From JADLHS01 sp020848635 (GTDB lineage: Bacteria; Verrucomicrobiota; Verrucomicrobiia; Limisphaerales; JADLHS01), in NCBI GenBank assembly GCA_037044975.1, contig JBAOIL010000038.1:434001-498000 (forward strand): 64,000 nucleotides of DNA. The letters are read 5' to 3'. A program made the translations under genes and the position numbers. Positions 18,103 through 27,262 of this stretch are shown here, piece after piece (positions within the stretch are counted from its first letter, which is position 1; each line of letters begins with the position of its first letter). The notes under the pieces were generated by a model that worked only from the letters and a program-made list of their open reading frames with translations, was not told the origin of the DNA and ran no database searches.

Positions 18103-19720
18103 CTCGCCGCAGTCCCATCTTTTTTATTCGTGAGAGCAACGTGGTCGGCTTCACGCCCAGAAGTTCCGCCGCCCCGTCAACCCCTTTGATCTTCCAACCG
18201 GCTTGGTCGAGGACGGCGATCAGGTTCTCGCGTTCGCGGCGCAGCATTTCCGCTTCGGTGAGAAACCCGAGGGCCGGAGGGCTGCCCGACTGGCGCGTGG
18301 AGGCAATTGGCGTCAGTGCGGAATGAGTCACTGGGAGGTCAAAATGCAGTGGCCCGCCGCGCGCCAATATCACGGCGCGTTGGGTGACATTGCGCAACTC
18401 CCGAATGTTTCCCGGCCAGGCGTAATTCTGAAGCGCAGCGACGCCGGCGCGCGTCAAACGGGGTTTTTGGCAGCGCAATTCCTTCACGGACAACTCGACG
18501 AAGTGCTTCGCCAGAAGCGGGATGTCATCCTTCCGTTCGCGCAGGGGGACGACATGGATCGGGAAAACGTGCAACCGGTAATAGAGGTCCTCCCGAAAGC
18601 GACCCGTCGCCACCGCTTTCTTTAAATCGCGATTGGTGGCCCCGACGATGCGCACGTTGGCAAGCCGCGTCCGGTCGTCTCCAACGCGCTCGTAGCGCTT
18701 CTCCTGCAATACGCGCAGCAGTTTGCTCTGCATTTCCGGCGGCACCTCCCCGATCTCATCCAGAAACAATGTTCCGCCTTCGGCGGTTTCAAACCGCCCC
18801 GCGCGGTCTTTGATGGCCCCGGTAAAAGCGCCCCGGACGTGGCCGAAGAACTCGCTTTCAAAGAGGTCTTTTGGGATGGACGCGCAGTTGACGCGAACTA
18901 GCGGGCGGTCTTTGCGCGGGCTGCGACGGTGAATTTCGCGCGCAACCAATTCCTTGCCCGTGCCGGTGTCACCCATGATGAGCACGGAGGCTTCCGTCGG
19001 CGCCACCAAGTCAATCTGGCTGATGATTTGCCGCAGCGCGGAACTTTGGCCGATGAGATCGCCGAAGGCTTTGGCCTCCACCACTTCTTCCTGCAAGTAG
19101 GTGTTCTGCAATTCGAGTTGCGCCTTGAGCCGCTGGATTTCCTCAAAGGCCCGCGCGTTGGCAATGGCGGCGCCGATGTGGTCGGCAAAGATTCGGCCCC
19201 AAGGCCGCGACTCTTCCGGTATATCATCGCGTGTGAATCCAACGATGACGCCCAGAATTTCGCTTTTGAAAATGATCGGACTCGCGGCAATTCCACGAAC
19301 CCCCTCGGCTTTCAGCCAGTCAAATCCAACCAATTCGCCCGACAGTTTTTCCAAGTCCCGGTGGAGACGCTGCTCACCCGTCGCCGCCGCGATCCCGAGG
19401 AAGCCCATTCCCAAAGGGATCCGGGCGTTGAGATCACCAAACCGCGCCGTATCCTGCCCGGAATTGGAAAGCGATACGCCCTTGCCCGCCACCAAGTGCA
19501 GACAACGCGACTGGTCGGCGCATTCCGGCCGGCGTGGGCAGGTGGAACAAAGGTCGCCTTTATCCAGCAGCCAAATCTGCACACACGCCAGATTGGGGCG
19601 CTCCACCGCGCGCCGCACAAGTTTTTCCAGAAGCTGCTCCAGCGATTGTTCGTGGGCGATTTCCAAAAGCAACCGCGCCGCATGATTGGGATCGAACCGG
19701 CTATCGCTTGTGGATTCCAT
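18053..19720 (-). CDS. Sigma-54-dependent activator with N-terminal GAF domain
   Basis: 555-residue enhancer-binding protein. The GAF sensor domain (about 10-190) contains the cysteine cluster CSTCPRRPECADQSRC (C-x2-C-x5-C-x5-C, near residues 58-73), which could bind a metal or iron-sulfur cluster or sense redox state. The AAA+ domain (about 225-460) has Walker A GDTGTGKE, the sigma-54-contacting RGAFTGA loop, Walker B GGTLFLDEIGE and the arginine-finger region. The C-terminal Fis-type helix-turn-helix ends in GAAELLGVKPTTLLSRIKKM. It is divergent from a sigma-54 promoter at 19870 and the thioredoxin/RND genes, which makes those its probable targets. The final 50 bases overlap the GH29 gene tail to tail. 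Confidence 0.94.
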   Translation of the reverse strand: MESTSDSRFDPNHAARLLLEIAHEQSLEQLLEKLVRRAVERPNLACVQIWLLDKGDLCSTCPRRPECADQSRCLHLVAGKGVSLSNSGQDTARFGDLNARIPLGMGFLGIAAATGEQRLHRDLEKLSGELVGFDWLKAEGVRGIAASPIIFKSEILGVIVGFTRDDIPEESRPWGRIFADHIGAAIANARAFEEIQRLKAQLELQNTYLQEEVVEAKAFGDLIGQSSALRQIISQIDLVAPTEASVLIMGDTGTGKELVAREIHRRSPRKDRPLVRVNCASIPKDLFESEFFGHVRGAFTGAIKDRAGRFETAEGGTLFLDEIGEVPPEMQSKLLRVLQEKRYERVGDDRTRLANVRIVGATNRDLKKAVATGRFREDLYYRLHVFPIHVVPLRERKDDIPLLAKHFVELSVKELRCQKPRLTRAGVAALQNYAWPGNIRELRNVTQRAVILARGGPLHFDLPVTHSALTPIASTRQSGSPPALGFLTEAEMLRRERENLIAVLDQAGWKIKGVDGAAELLGVKPTTLLSRIKKMGLRRANSDSDPLAPASPDRA

Positions 19721-19745
19721 AACGAGCGAAAGGTGTCAGGCATTA

Positions 19746-19756
19746 GACGATTCGTC
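19746..19756. promoter_or_regulatory. Candidate activator-binding palindrome GACGATTCGTC
   Basis: A palindrome of GACGA and TCGTC around one central base, 114-124 bases upstream of the -24 element at 19870. Upstream activating sequences for sigma-54 activators usually lie at such distances. A half-site AGACGAAC follows at about 19769. One copy and no experimental support, so tentative. Confidence 0.35.
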
Positions 19757-19869
19757 GAAGCTAAAGCGAGACGAACTTTTGGACGTTCAATATTTCAACC
19801 CAATCGGATTGCACTTGCCGATTTTGATTGGCGCTTGTCATCAGCAGGTTATGAACTGTCGCAGCCGCC

Positions 19870-19885
19870 TGGCATGACCGTTGCA
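19870..19885 (+). promoter_or_regulatory. Sigma-54 (-24/-12) promoter
   Basis: TGGCATGACCGTTGCA matches the consensus TGGCACG-N4-TTGCA at all but one position, with exact GG-N10-GC spacing (GG 19871-19872, GC 19883-19884). Transcription would start near 19896, giving a leader of about 24 bases before the thioredoxin-like ATG at 19920. The divergent gene at 18053-19720 encodes a sigma-54 activator, which supports the call. Confidence 0.8.
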
Positions 19886-19919
19886 TGGAAGAGCTTGCAG
19901 TCAAGGCAAAGTCGAAAAT

Positions 19920-20306
19920 ATGAACGCAAACCGAGTCAAGCCGCCGACCGTTGAAGTTGGCGAAGCAAATTTTGACGCGGAAGTTGTGAGGTCAGACCAG
20001 CCGGTGCTGGTGGCGTTTCTAGCCCCATGGAGTCGGCCCTGCCAAGTGATCAAGCCGGTGCTGGCTCAGGTTGCGTTGGCCTGCGCCGGGAAGTTGAAGG
20101 TTCTCGAGGTCAACGCCGATGACCATCCCGGTCTCGGCGTGGACTATGAGGTTCAGTCTGTTCCAACCCTGCTCTATTTCGTTGCCGGAAGTCTCCGCGC
20201 CAGAATTGTTGGGACCGCCAGTAAAGAAGCAATTTTTTCCAAACTGCTCTCGGTCTGCGGCGGCGATTTCAAATCCATCACTTTCAACCCAGACCAGGGA
20301 AAATGA
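19920..20306 (+). CDS. Thioredoxin-like protein with a single active-site cysteine
   Basis: 128-residue thioredoxin fold without a signal peptide. The strand-turn motif reads LVAFLAPWSRPCQVIKPVL: the usual WCxPC is WSRPC, so the first, attacking cysteine is Ser38 while Cys41 remains. The cis-proline loop SVPTLLYF and the following GTASKEAI region are typical of thioredoxins. Without the N-terminal cysteine it cannot act as a normal dithiol reductase; a chaperone-like, glutathionylated or sensing role is possible. The ATG at 19920 is chosen because it follows the sigma-54 promoter by 35 bases. It is the first gene downstream of that promoter and lies ahead of the RND pump. Confidence 0.85.
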   Translation: MNANRVKPPTVEVGEANFDAEVVRSDQPVLVAFLAPWSRPCQVIKPVLAQVALACAGKLKVLEVNADDHPGLGVDYEVQSVPTLLYFVAGSLRARIVGTASKEAIFSKLLSVCGGDFKSITFNPDQGK

Positions 20307-20578
20307 TCCCCATCATTGCTAAGCGCCGTACGAAGCCGACGTTACCCCGTTACTCCGCAGAACGAACGCGTCATCTCGTGAACTCTTTCTGCGACGCTCC
20401 CGAAGCGGAGCGTGTCTCTCTTGTGGTCGTTTTCAATGAGTGGGAGTTCGCCGCCAACCCGAAGGGCCGGACCGGGGGTGGGCGCGGGGTGGCCAGTTCG
20501 GAACTTGCTCACGGCCAGCATCATTGCCGGTTCGTTGTGGATGGCAAACCAATCTTGACCCAAAGGAAAACATCATGA
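20303..20578 (+). CDS. Possible small protein coupled to the thioredoxin-like gene
   Basis: A 91-codon frame whose ATG overlaps the preceding stop as ATGA, the reason for listing it. The product is basic and low in recognisable motifs (start MIPIIAKRRTKPTLPRY). A perfect 7-base hairpin ACGCTCC-CGAAGC-GGAGCGT lies inside at 20394-20413, which may instead mark a repeat element. Without homologues I cannot show it is translated; the space to the pump genes could equally be leader sequence. Confidence 0.28.
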   Translation: MIPIIAKRRTKPTLPRYSAERTRHLVNSFCDAPEAERVSLVVVFNEWEFAANPKGRTGGGRGVASSELAHGQHHCRFVVDGKPILTQRKTS

Positions 20579-20673
20579 CACGTATCGACGACAATGAGGG
20601 CATTTCACGCCTCGCCGTGAGTTGAATCCACTCATGAATCCCGCTCCGATTACGTGCTCACCTCCTTGAATTT

Positions 20674-21882
20674 ATGAAAATCAAATTCCAGACAGCTCCG
20701 GCCTACTTTGTTCAATTGCGAGTGGCCGTGGTGGCCCTCGGCGGCGGACTCTGGCTGACCGCCTGCTCGCGCCAGATTCAAGCTCCGCCGCCGCCCGCGC
20801 CTGAAGTCGCGACGGTGACAGTGGCCCGGCAGCAGGTGTTGCTGACCACCGAACTGCCCGGACGCACGTCGCCGTATCGCATCGCGGAAATCCGCCCCCA
20901 GGTTAACGGTCTTATTCAAAAGCGCCTGTTTATCGAAGGCGCCGACGTTCAGGTCGGCCAGGAGCTTTACCAACTTGATCCGGCCACCTTCCAAGCGGCG
21001 CTCGATAATGCCAAGGCCGCCCTCGGTCGGGCGGGCGCCAATCTTCCCGCCCTCCGTTCACGGGCGAATCGCTTTAAGGAAGCCCTGGCCGACAAGGCGG
21101 TCAGCCAGCAGGATTTCGATGATGCGGATGCCGCGCTGAAACAAGCCGAGGCCGACGTTCGGTACTACAAGGCGATGGAGCAGACGGCGCGCATCAATCT
21201 CGAATACGCCCATGTCGTCGCGCCTATTTCCGGCCGCATCGGAACGTCCACCGTGACGGATGGCGCGATCGTTACGGCGTATCAACCCGTTGCTCTCGCC
21301 ACCATTCAACAACTGGATCCCATCTACGTGGATGTGCCCCAGTCCACCGCCGATTTGCTGCGCTTGCAGCGTCGCCTGGCGGAGGGGCGGTTCACCCTCG
21401 ATGGGACGAACGCGAGCAAGGTGCAACTCCGGCTCGGCGACGGCACCAAGTATCCGCTGGAAGGGACGTTGCAATTCCGCGACGTCTCGGTGGATTCAAC
21501 CACCGCTTCCGTGATTCTGCGCGCGGTCTTTCCCAACCCGAACGGCGTGCTCCTGCCGGGCATGTTTGTGCGCGCGGTGGTGAAAGAAGGCCTCAACGAC
21601 GAAGCCATCATGATTCCGCAGCAAGCGGTCTCCCGCGATCCGAAGGGGAATCCTGTGGCGCTGCTCGCGGATGCCGCGGGCAAAGTAGAACAGCGCAAGC
21701 TCAATCTGGATCGCGCCATTGGCAATCAATGGCTCGTTGCTTCAGGCTTGGCTCCCGGGGATCGCGTGATTGTGGAGGGAATGCAAAAGGTTCGCGCCGG
21801 CATGGAGGTGAAAGTCATGCCTTTTGCCGCCCCGCAACCGTCGCCGGAGAAGCCCGCGCCGACCGCCGCACCAGCGAAGTAA
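20674..21882 (+). CDS. RND efflux periplasmic adaptor (AcrA/MexA type), lipoprotein
   Basis: 402-residue membrane-fusion protein that links the inner-membrane RND pump to the outer-membrane channel. The N-terminal signal ends in a lipobox at LWLTAC (Cys near residue 31). The body has PGRTSPYRIAEIRPQVNGLI (first half of the lipoyl domain), a helical hairpin of about 100-165 (LGRAGANLPALRSRANRFKE and DFDDADAALKQAEADVRYY), INLEYAHVVAPISGRIG (second half of the lipoyl domain), a beta-barrel and the membrane-proximal domain with MIPQQAVSRDPKGNPVAL. The next gene starts 14 bases after its stop. First gene of the pump operon. Confidence 0.94.
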   Translation: MKIKFQTAPAYFVQLRVAVVALGGGLWLTACSRQIQAPPPPAPEVATVTVARQQVLLTTELPGRTSPYRIAEIRPQVNGLIQKRLFIEGADVQVGQELYQLDPATFQAALDNAKAALGRAGANLPALRSRANRFKEALADKAVSQQDFDDADAALKQAEADVRYYKAMEQTARINLEYAHVVAPISGRIGTSTVTDGAIVTAYQPVALATIQQLDPIYVDVPQSTADLLRLQRRLAEGRFTLDGTNASKVQLRLGDGTKYPLEGTLQFRDVSVDSTTASVILRAVFPNPNGVLLPGMFVRAVVKEGLNDEAIMIPQQAVSRDPKGNPVALLADAAGKVEQRKLNLDRAIGNQWLVASGLAPGDRVIVEGMQKVRAGMEVKVMPFAAPQPSPEKPAPTAAPAK

Positions 21883-21896
21883 GGGGAATCCATTTT

Positions 21897-24800
21897 ATGT
21901 TATCAAGATTCTTTCTGGAGCGTCCCGTTTTTGCCTGGGTGATCGCCATCATTTTGATGGTGGCGGGCGGCCTCGCCATCTCCAACCTGCCGATTTCGCA
22001 GTATCCGCCCATCGCGCCGCCCTCGATCGCCATCAGCGCGTTCTATCCGGGGGCGTCGGCGGAGACGGTTGAGAACAGTGTCACGCAGATCATCGAACAG
22101 AAGATGACCGGCTTCGATAAGATGCTCTATCTGTCGGCGACGAGTGATTCGTCGGGCGCCGCCCGCGTCGAACTGACCTTCGCGCCGGGGACAGATCCCG
22201 ACCTTGCCTGGTCGCAAGTGCAGAACAAACTGCAACTCGCGATGGCCAGTTTGCCGGAGGTGGTCCAACGCTCCGGCGTCAAAGTCAGCAAGAGCACGCG
22301 GAACTATCTGTTGATCGTGGGTCTGACCTCGGTGGATGGGAGCATGGACGGAAACGATTTGCGGGACTATGCCCAGTCCAGTTTGGAGAAAGTGCTTTCG
22401 CGGGTGCCAGGCGTGGGGGAAGTGGAGGTTTTCGGCAGCCAATACGCCATGCGCATCTGGCTCAACCCCGACAAACTGACGGACTATCAGATGACGGTTC
22501 AAGATGTCGTCATGGGGATGAAGGCTTACAACGTCGAAGTGTCCGCCGGTCAATTCGGCGGAGCGCCCGCCGTGGCTGGCCAGCGTCTGAATGCCGCCAT
22601 CGTGGTTCAGAGCCTGCTTAAGACGCCGGAAGAGTTTGCCGCCATTCCCCTGCGCACCAACCCGGATGGCTCGATCGTGCGGATCCAGGATGTGGGGCGT
22701 GCGGAACTGGGAACCGAGGCCTACGACATCCAGGGTTTCTTCAACGGTAAACCTTCCGCCGCCCTGGCAATCCGGCAGGCAGCGGGCGCCAATGCCTTGG
22801 ATACGGCCAAGGCAATCCGGGCGAAGCTGGAAGAGATGAGCCATTTTTTCCCTGCGGGCGTGAAGGTCGTTTATCCTTACGACACCACCCCCTTCGTCCG
22901 GGTGGCCATCGGCGAAGTGGTCAAGACCCTTTTCGAGGCGATCCTGCTGGTCTTTCTCGTGATGTATCTGTTTATGGGCAACCTGCGCGCCACCTTGATC
23001 CCAACCATCGCCGTGCCGGTGGTAATCCTCGGAACGTTCGCAGTGTTGGGGTTCTTTGGTTACTCCATCAACATGCTGACCATGTTCGCCATGGTGCTGG
23101 CCATCGGCCTGCTCGTGGACGACGCCATCGTCGTGGTGGAGAATGTGGAGCGCATCATGAGCGAGGAAGGGCTCTCCCCCTTGGAAGCGACGCGCAAGTC
23201 CATGGACCAAATCACCAGCGCCCTGATCGGCATCGGGTTGGTGCTCTCGGCGGTCTTCGGGCCGATGATCTTTTTTGGCGGATCAACGGGCGTCATCTAT
23301 CGGCAGTTTTCAGTGACCATCATCGCGGCCATGCTCCTCTCGGTGTTGGTGGCGTTGGTCCTGACGCCGGTGCTGTGCGCCACGCTTCTCAAGCCCGTGC
23401 CCAAGGGCCATGAACCAGCGGAGGCCGGCGTATGGTTCATGCGTCCGTTCTTCCGATGGTTCGACCGCATCTTTTTTCGCGGACGAGATCGGTATCTGCA
23501 ATTGGTTGGCCATTCGCTGGCCCACAAACTGCGCTACGTCGCGGTCTTCCTGGTGGTCGTGGCGGCGATGGGTTTTTTTTTCAAACGGATGCCCACGGCC
23601 TATCTCCCGGATGAAGATCAAGGCATCCTGATGGTGCAGGCCATGCTTCCCGCCAACTCAACTCTTGAGCAGACGGAAAAGGTCATGGAGGGAGTTAAGG
23701 ACTATTTTCTGAATGATGAACAAGACGCGGTGGAATCCTGCATGACAGTCTCCGGTATGAACTTCGCCGGTCGCGGCCAGAACGCCGGTCTCGCCTTTGT
23801 GAAACTCAAGGATTGGAATCTTCGCGAACGGCCGGAACTGAAGGTCGTCCCCGTGGCCGGCAGAGCCTCGGCGGCCTTTGCCAAAATCCGGAATGCCATG
23901 GTGTTTGCCTTCGCGCCGCCGGCGGTCATTGAACTGGGGATGGCCAAGGGATTTGATTTTCAGCTTCTCGACCGCGGCGGTGTGGGCCACGCAGAATTGA
24001 TGGCCGCCCGCAATCAAATCCTCGGCATGGCCGCCACGGAGCCCGCCATGACGAAAGTCCGGCCAAACGGCCTGGAAGATGTGCCGGAATATCGGGTGGA
24101 TGTGGATTGGGACCAGGCCGGCATGTTGGGTGTCCCCATCACCTCGATTCATAATACCATCTCCGCAGCCTTTGGCAGCGCGTATGTGAATGACTTCATT
24201 CAAGGCGGACGCGTGAAACGCGTTTATGCCCAAGCCGACGCCCCTTATCGCATGTTGCCGCAGGATCTGGAAAAGTTGTATGTGCGAAATGCTACAGGAA
24301 AGATGGTGCCATTTTCCGCCTTTGCGGCCGGGCACTGGACTTCCGGCTCCCCGAAGCTGGAACGCTTCAATGGCTTTCCCTCACTGAACATCCAGGGGGA
24401 AGCCGCCCCGGGGCGGAGTTCCGGCGAAGCCATGGTGGCCATGGAAGGCTTCGTGCAGAAGCTGCCGAAAGGAATCGGTTCCGACTGGACCGGACTTTCC
24501 TATCAGGAACGGCAGGCGGGGTCGCAGACTGGACTGCTATATGCCTTTTCGGTGCTGGTGATTTTCCTCTGTCTCGCCGCCTTGTATGAAAGCTGGCCCA
24601 TTCCCATCTCCATCCTTCTGGCATTGCCGTTGGGGGCCATCGGGGGTGTGCTCGCTTCGACCTTTCGAGGCATGCCCAATGACGTTTATTTCCAAATCGG
24701 TCTTTTGACCACCCTCGGCTTGACGACCAAGAATGCCATCCTGATCGTACAATTCGCCAAAGACCGCGTGGACGAAGGGATGGGATTGATCGAGGCAACG

Positions 24801-25070
24801 CTCGAAGGCGCAAAACTCCGGCTGCGCCCCATCATCATGACCTCGCTGGCCTTCGGCTTCGGCGTCCTGCCGCTGGCGTTTGCAAACGGCGCGGGTGCCG
24901 GCGCACAAAAGGCCATTGGCACTGCCGTCCTGGGTGGCGTGGTGACCTCAACGTTCCTCGTCACCATCTTTGCGCCGCTTTTCTATGTGGTAATCCAAAA
25001 GACCCTTGGCAAACGCACCCAGCACCCAGCAACCAAGAACGCCGCGTCAACCCCATCGGCAGATCAATAA
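21897..25070 (+). CDS. RND multidrug efflux permease (HAE1/AcrB family)
   Basis: 1057-residue proton-driven inner-membrane pump. MLSRFFLERPVFAWVIAIIL is the canonical N-terminus, so the ATG at 21897 was chosen over upstream in-frame starts. Twelve TM helices are split by two large periplasmic loops (about residues 30-335 and 560-870). GLLVDDAIVVVENVERIM in TM4 contains the paired aspartates of the proton relay. The TM6/TM7 linker, the FQIGLLTTLGLTTKNAILIVQFAKD segment and the lysine in TM10 are all present. The length matches HAE1 pumps. Substrates are probably hydrophobic or amphipathic compounds; none can be specified from sequence. Confidence 0.95.
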   Translation: MLSRFFLERPVFAWVIAIILMVAGGLAISNLPISQYPPIAPPSIAISAFYPGASAETVENSVTQIIEQKMTGFDKMLYLSATSDSSGAARVELTFAPGTDPDLAWSQVQNKLQLAMASLPEVVQRSGVKVSKSTRNYLLIVGLTSVDGSMDGNDLRDYAQSSLEKVLSRVPGVGEVEVFGSQYAMRIWLNPDKLTDYQMTVQDVVMGMKAYNVEVSAGQFGGAPAVAGQRLNAAIVVQSLLKTPEEFAAIPLRTNPDGSIVRIQDVGRAELGTEAYDIQGFFNGKPSAALAIRQAAGANALDTAKAIRAKLEEMSHFFPAGVKVVYPYDTTPFVRVAIGEVVKTLFEAILLVFLVMYLFMGNLRATLIPTIAVPVVILGTFAVLGFFGYSINMLTMFAMVLAIGLLVDDAIVVVENVERIMSEEGLSPLEATRKSMDQITSALIGIGLVLSAVFGPMIFFGGSTGVIYRQFSVTIIAAMLLSVLVALVLTPVLCATLLKPVPKGHEPAEAGVWFMRPFFRWFDRIFFRGRDRYLQLVGHSLAHKLRYVAVFLVVVAAMGFFFKRMPTAYLPDEDQGILMVQAMLPANSTLEQTEKVMEGVKDYFLNDEQDAVESCMTVSGMNFAGRGQNAGLAFVKLKDWNLRERPELKVVPVAGRASAAFAKIRNAMVFAFAPPAVIELGMAKGFDFQLLDRGGVGHAELMAARNQILGMAATEPAMTKVRPNGLEDVPEYRVDVDWDQAGMLGVPITSIHNTISAAFGSAYVNDFIQGGRVKRVYAQADAPYRMLPQDLEKLYVRNATGKMVPFSAFAAGHWTSGSPKLERFNGFPSLNIQGEAAPGRSSGEAMVAMEGFVQKLPKGIGSDWTGLSYQERQAGSQTGLLYAFSVLVIFLCLAALYESWPIPISILLALPLGAIGGVLASTFRGMPNDVYFQIGLLTTLGLTTKNAILIVQFAKDRVDEGMGLIEATLEGAKLRLRPIIMTSLAFGFGVLPLAFANGAGAGAQKAIGTAVLGGVVTSTFLVTIFAPLFYVVIQKTLGKRTQHPATKNAASTPSADQ

Positions 25071-25071
25071 C

Positions 25072-26535
25072 ATGAACAAGAGCCTGCTTCTTCCCTTGGT
25101 TGGACTGGCCGTCATCATGGCCGGTTGCACCATGACGCCGAAATACAACCGACCGACTGCTCCCGTCCCGGTCGCTTGGCCAACAGGTCCGGCCTACTCC
25201 GCCCCGCTCGCAACCACCAACCTTCAACTTCTCGATTGGCGGGAATTCTTCACCGACGCGAAGTTGCGCCAAGTCATCGGGATGGCCTTGACGAACAATC
25301 GCGATCTGCGGTTGGCCGCCTTGAACGTGGAACGCTCCCGGGCCCTCTACGGCATCCAACGCGCCGAACTGTTGCCGGTGGTCAACGCCACCGGCAGTGG
25401 GATCAAACAGCGGGTGCCCGCCGATCTTTCGAGCACGGGCAGCCGGCAGACCGTGGAACGCTACGATGCCAATCTCGGCGTTGCGGCGTGGGAGATTGAT
25501 TTTTTCGGCCGCATCCGCAGCCTGACCGATCGGGCGCTGGCGGAATATCTCGCCACCGAGCAGGCCCGCCGCAGTACCCAAATACTGCTGGTGTCTTCGG
25601 CGGCTCAGGCGTACTTGGCCCTGGCCGCGGATCGGGAGAATCTCGCCTTGTCCAAGACCACCCTCGCGGCGCAGCAAGGCGCGTATGACTTGGTGAAACG
25701 GCGGCATGACCTCGGGCTGGCCACCGACCTAGACTTGTATCGCGCGCAAACGCCGGTTGATATCGCCCGTCGGGATGTCGCCCGGTATGTGCAACAAGTC
25801 GCGCAAGATGAAAACGCCTTGAACTTGCTGGCAGGTGTTTCGGTGCCGAGCGGGCTTTTGCCAACGGAGTTGGAGCGCATTTGTCCGCCCGAGGCGTTGG
25901 CTCCCGGTTTATCCTCCGCAGTACTTCTGCGCCGGCCCGATGTGCTGCAAGCCGAGGACCTGCTCAAGGCGGCCAATGCCGACATCGGGGCCGCGCGGGC
26001 CGCGTTTTTTCCGCGCATTTCACTTTCAACGGCCATCGGCACCGCCAGCAGCGATCTCTCCGGCCTTTTCAAAGCCGGTTCGGGCGCGTGGAATTACGCC
26101 CCGCAAATCGTGATGCCGATCTTTGACGCCCGCACCTGGTCCGCGCTCAAGGTCACTAAAGTGCAACGCGAAATCTCCGTAACCCAATATGAAAAGGCGA
26201 TTCAGAGCGCCTTCCGGGAAGTGGCCGACGCCTTGGCCGTGTGCGGCACCGTGGATCAGGAGGTGGCGGCCCAGCAGTCGCTGGTCAATGCCGTCGCCGA
26301 GACCTACCGGCTTGCCAATTCCCGTTTTGACAAGGGAATTGACAGTTACCTCGGCGTCCTCGATGCGCAACGATCGCTCTTCGCCGCGCAGCAGGGACTG
26401 GTCTTCCTCCGCCTGGCAAAGGCCGCCAGTGAGGTGCGGCTTTACGCTGTCTTGGGCGGCGGCTGGCAAACCGATCCTTCCTCTGATCTCGCTGCTGCCG
26501 CCTCGGTTTCATCCCCTGACCCAAGTCGCAAATGA
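25072..26535 (+). CDS. NodT-family outer-membrane efflux lipoprotein
   Basis: 487-residue TolC-like outer-membrane factor. Signal MNKSLLLPLVGLAVIMAGC ends in lipobox MAGC, so the trimer is lipid-anchored. Two repeated outer-membrane efflux domains follow (about 60-270 and 275-470). The first contains DWREFFTDAKLRQVIGMALT, NNRDLRLAALNVERSRALYG and WEIDFFGRIRSLTDRALAEY. The second contains LLRRPDVLQAEDLLKAANAD, IGAARAAFFPRISLSTAIGT and FDKGIDSYLGVLDAQRSLFA. One base separates its ATG from the permease stop. It completes the tripartite pump. Confidence 0.94.
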   Translation: MNKSLLLPLVGLAVIMAGCTMTPKYNRPTAPVPVAWPTGPAYSAPLATTNLQLLDWREFFTDAKLRQVIGMALTNNRDLRLAALNVERSRALYGIQRAELLPVVNATGSGIKQRVPADLSSTGSRQTVERYDANLGVAAWEIDFFGRIRSLTDRALAEYLATEQARRSTQILLVSSAAQAYLALAADRENLALSKTTLAAQQGAYDLVKRRHDLGLATDLDLYRAQTPVDIARRDVARYVQQVAQDENALNLLAGVSVPSGLLPTELERICPPEALAPGLSSAVLLRRPDVLQAEDLLKAANADIGAARAAFFPRISLSTAIGTASSDLSGLFKAGSGAWNYAPQIVMPIFDARTWSALKVTKVQREISVTQYEKAIQSAFREVADALAVCGTVDQEVAAQQSLVNAVAETYRLANSRFDKGIDSYLGVLDAQRSLFAAQQGLVFLRLAKAASEVRLYAVLGGGWQTDPSSDLAAAASVSSPDPSRK

Positions 26536-27262
26536 TTCCCGGAATGCGGGGTGTTTATGGCCAATCAAAATCCAATTGGAAACGGGGGATTGACAGCGAA
26601 GCAGTTAACTGAGGCGCATGGCCACCAAACCACGCCTCACGCTATTCACTATCGCCGCCCGGCATGCGGTTCCTGTGCGGAGCGGCCGGCAAAGCCAATC
26701 GTTTTGACTGGCAGGCAGTCGAGCTCCGGGGTTTTATTGCCACCTGTGTCGCGGCTTTTGTGTTTGTTAGTTACCTAGTCTGGGCTAAATGCCAGCGCAC
26801 TTCGGACGTCTGAAATCGCCACCAAGATTCGGGGAGCATTGCTACGCATGAAAGCGTAACAGCCGAAGAGCCGAACAAGATACGGAAATGACACTGACGC
26901 GTTCAGGTGAGGGTAGTCATTGTTCGCGACCGTGAGTTGGCGGTGGGCCGCACCGGGCCAGATGGATTGATCGGAGGGGGATGCCATGCCTGGTGAATTT
27001 GCTCCTGGCTGCCGTCATCAAAGCGGATGAAATTGACATGCCATTCGCATCTCTTCCATCCTCTGAGGCTGTATGCAAAATTCCAACCCACTTTGGCCCG
27101 GGAATAAGAACGCACTGAGTCGCGAATCAGACGTTCCCGCTCGGTGCTCACCCTTTGAGGGCGAAATGGCCGGATCGGGTCCGGGTTTGCGGGCGACGCC
27201 TTGATGCTTCACGATCACTGCCGCCAGCCAAAATCTCCGAGCCATCACCAAACCAACCGCGC
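26536..27262. other. 727-bp intergenic stretch, no gene recognised
   Basis: It lies between the efflux operon and an MFS gene on the same strand. Frames in it are short and low in recognisable motifs. I see no strong terminator hairpin after the NodT stop, no tRNA and no REP-like arm. It may hold the MFS promoter or a decayed gene. Confidence 0.4.
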
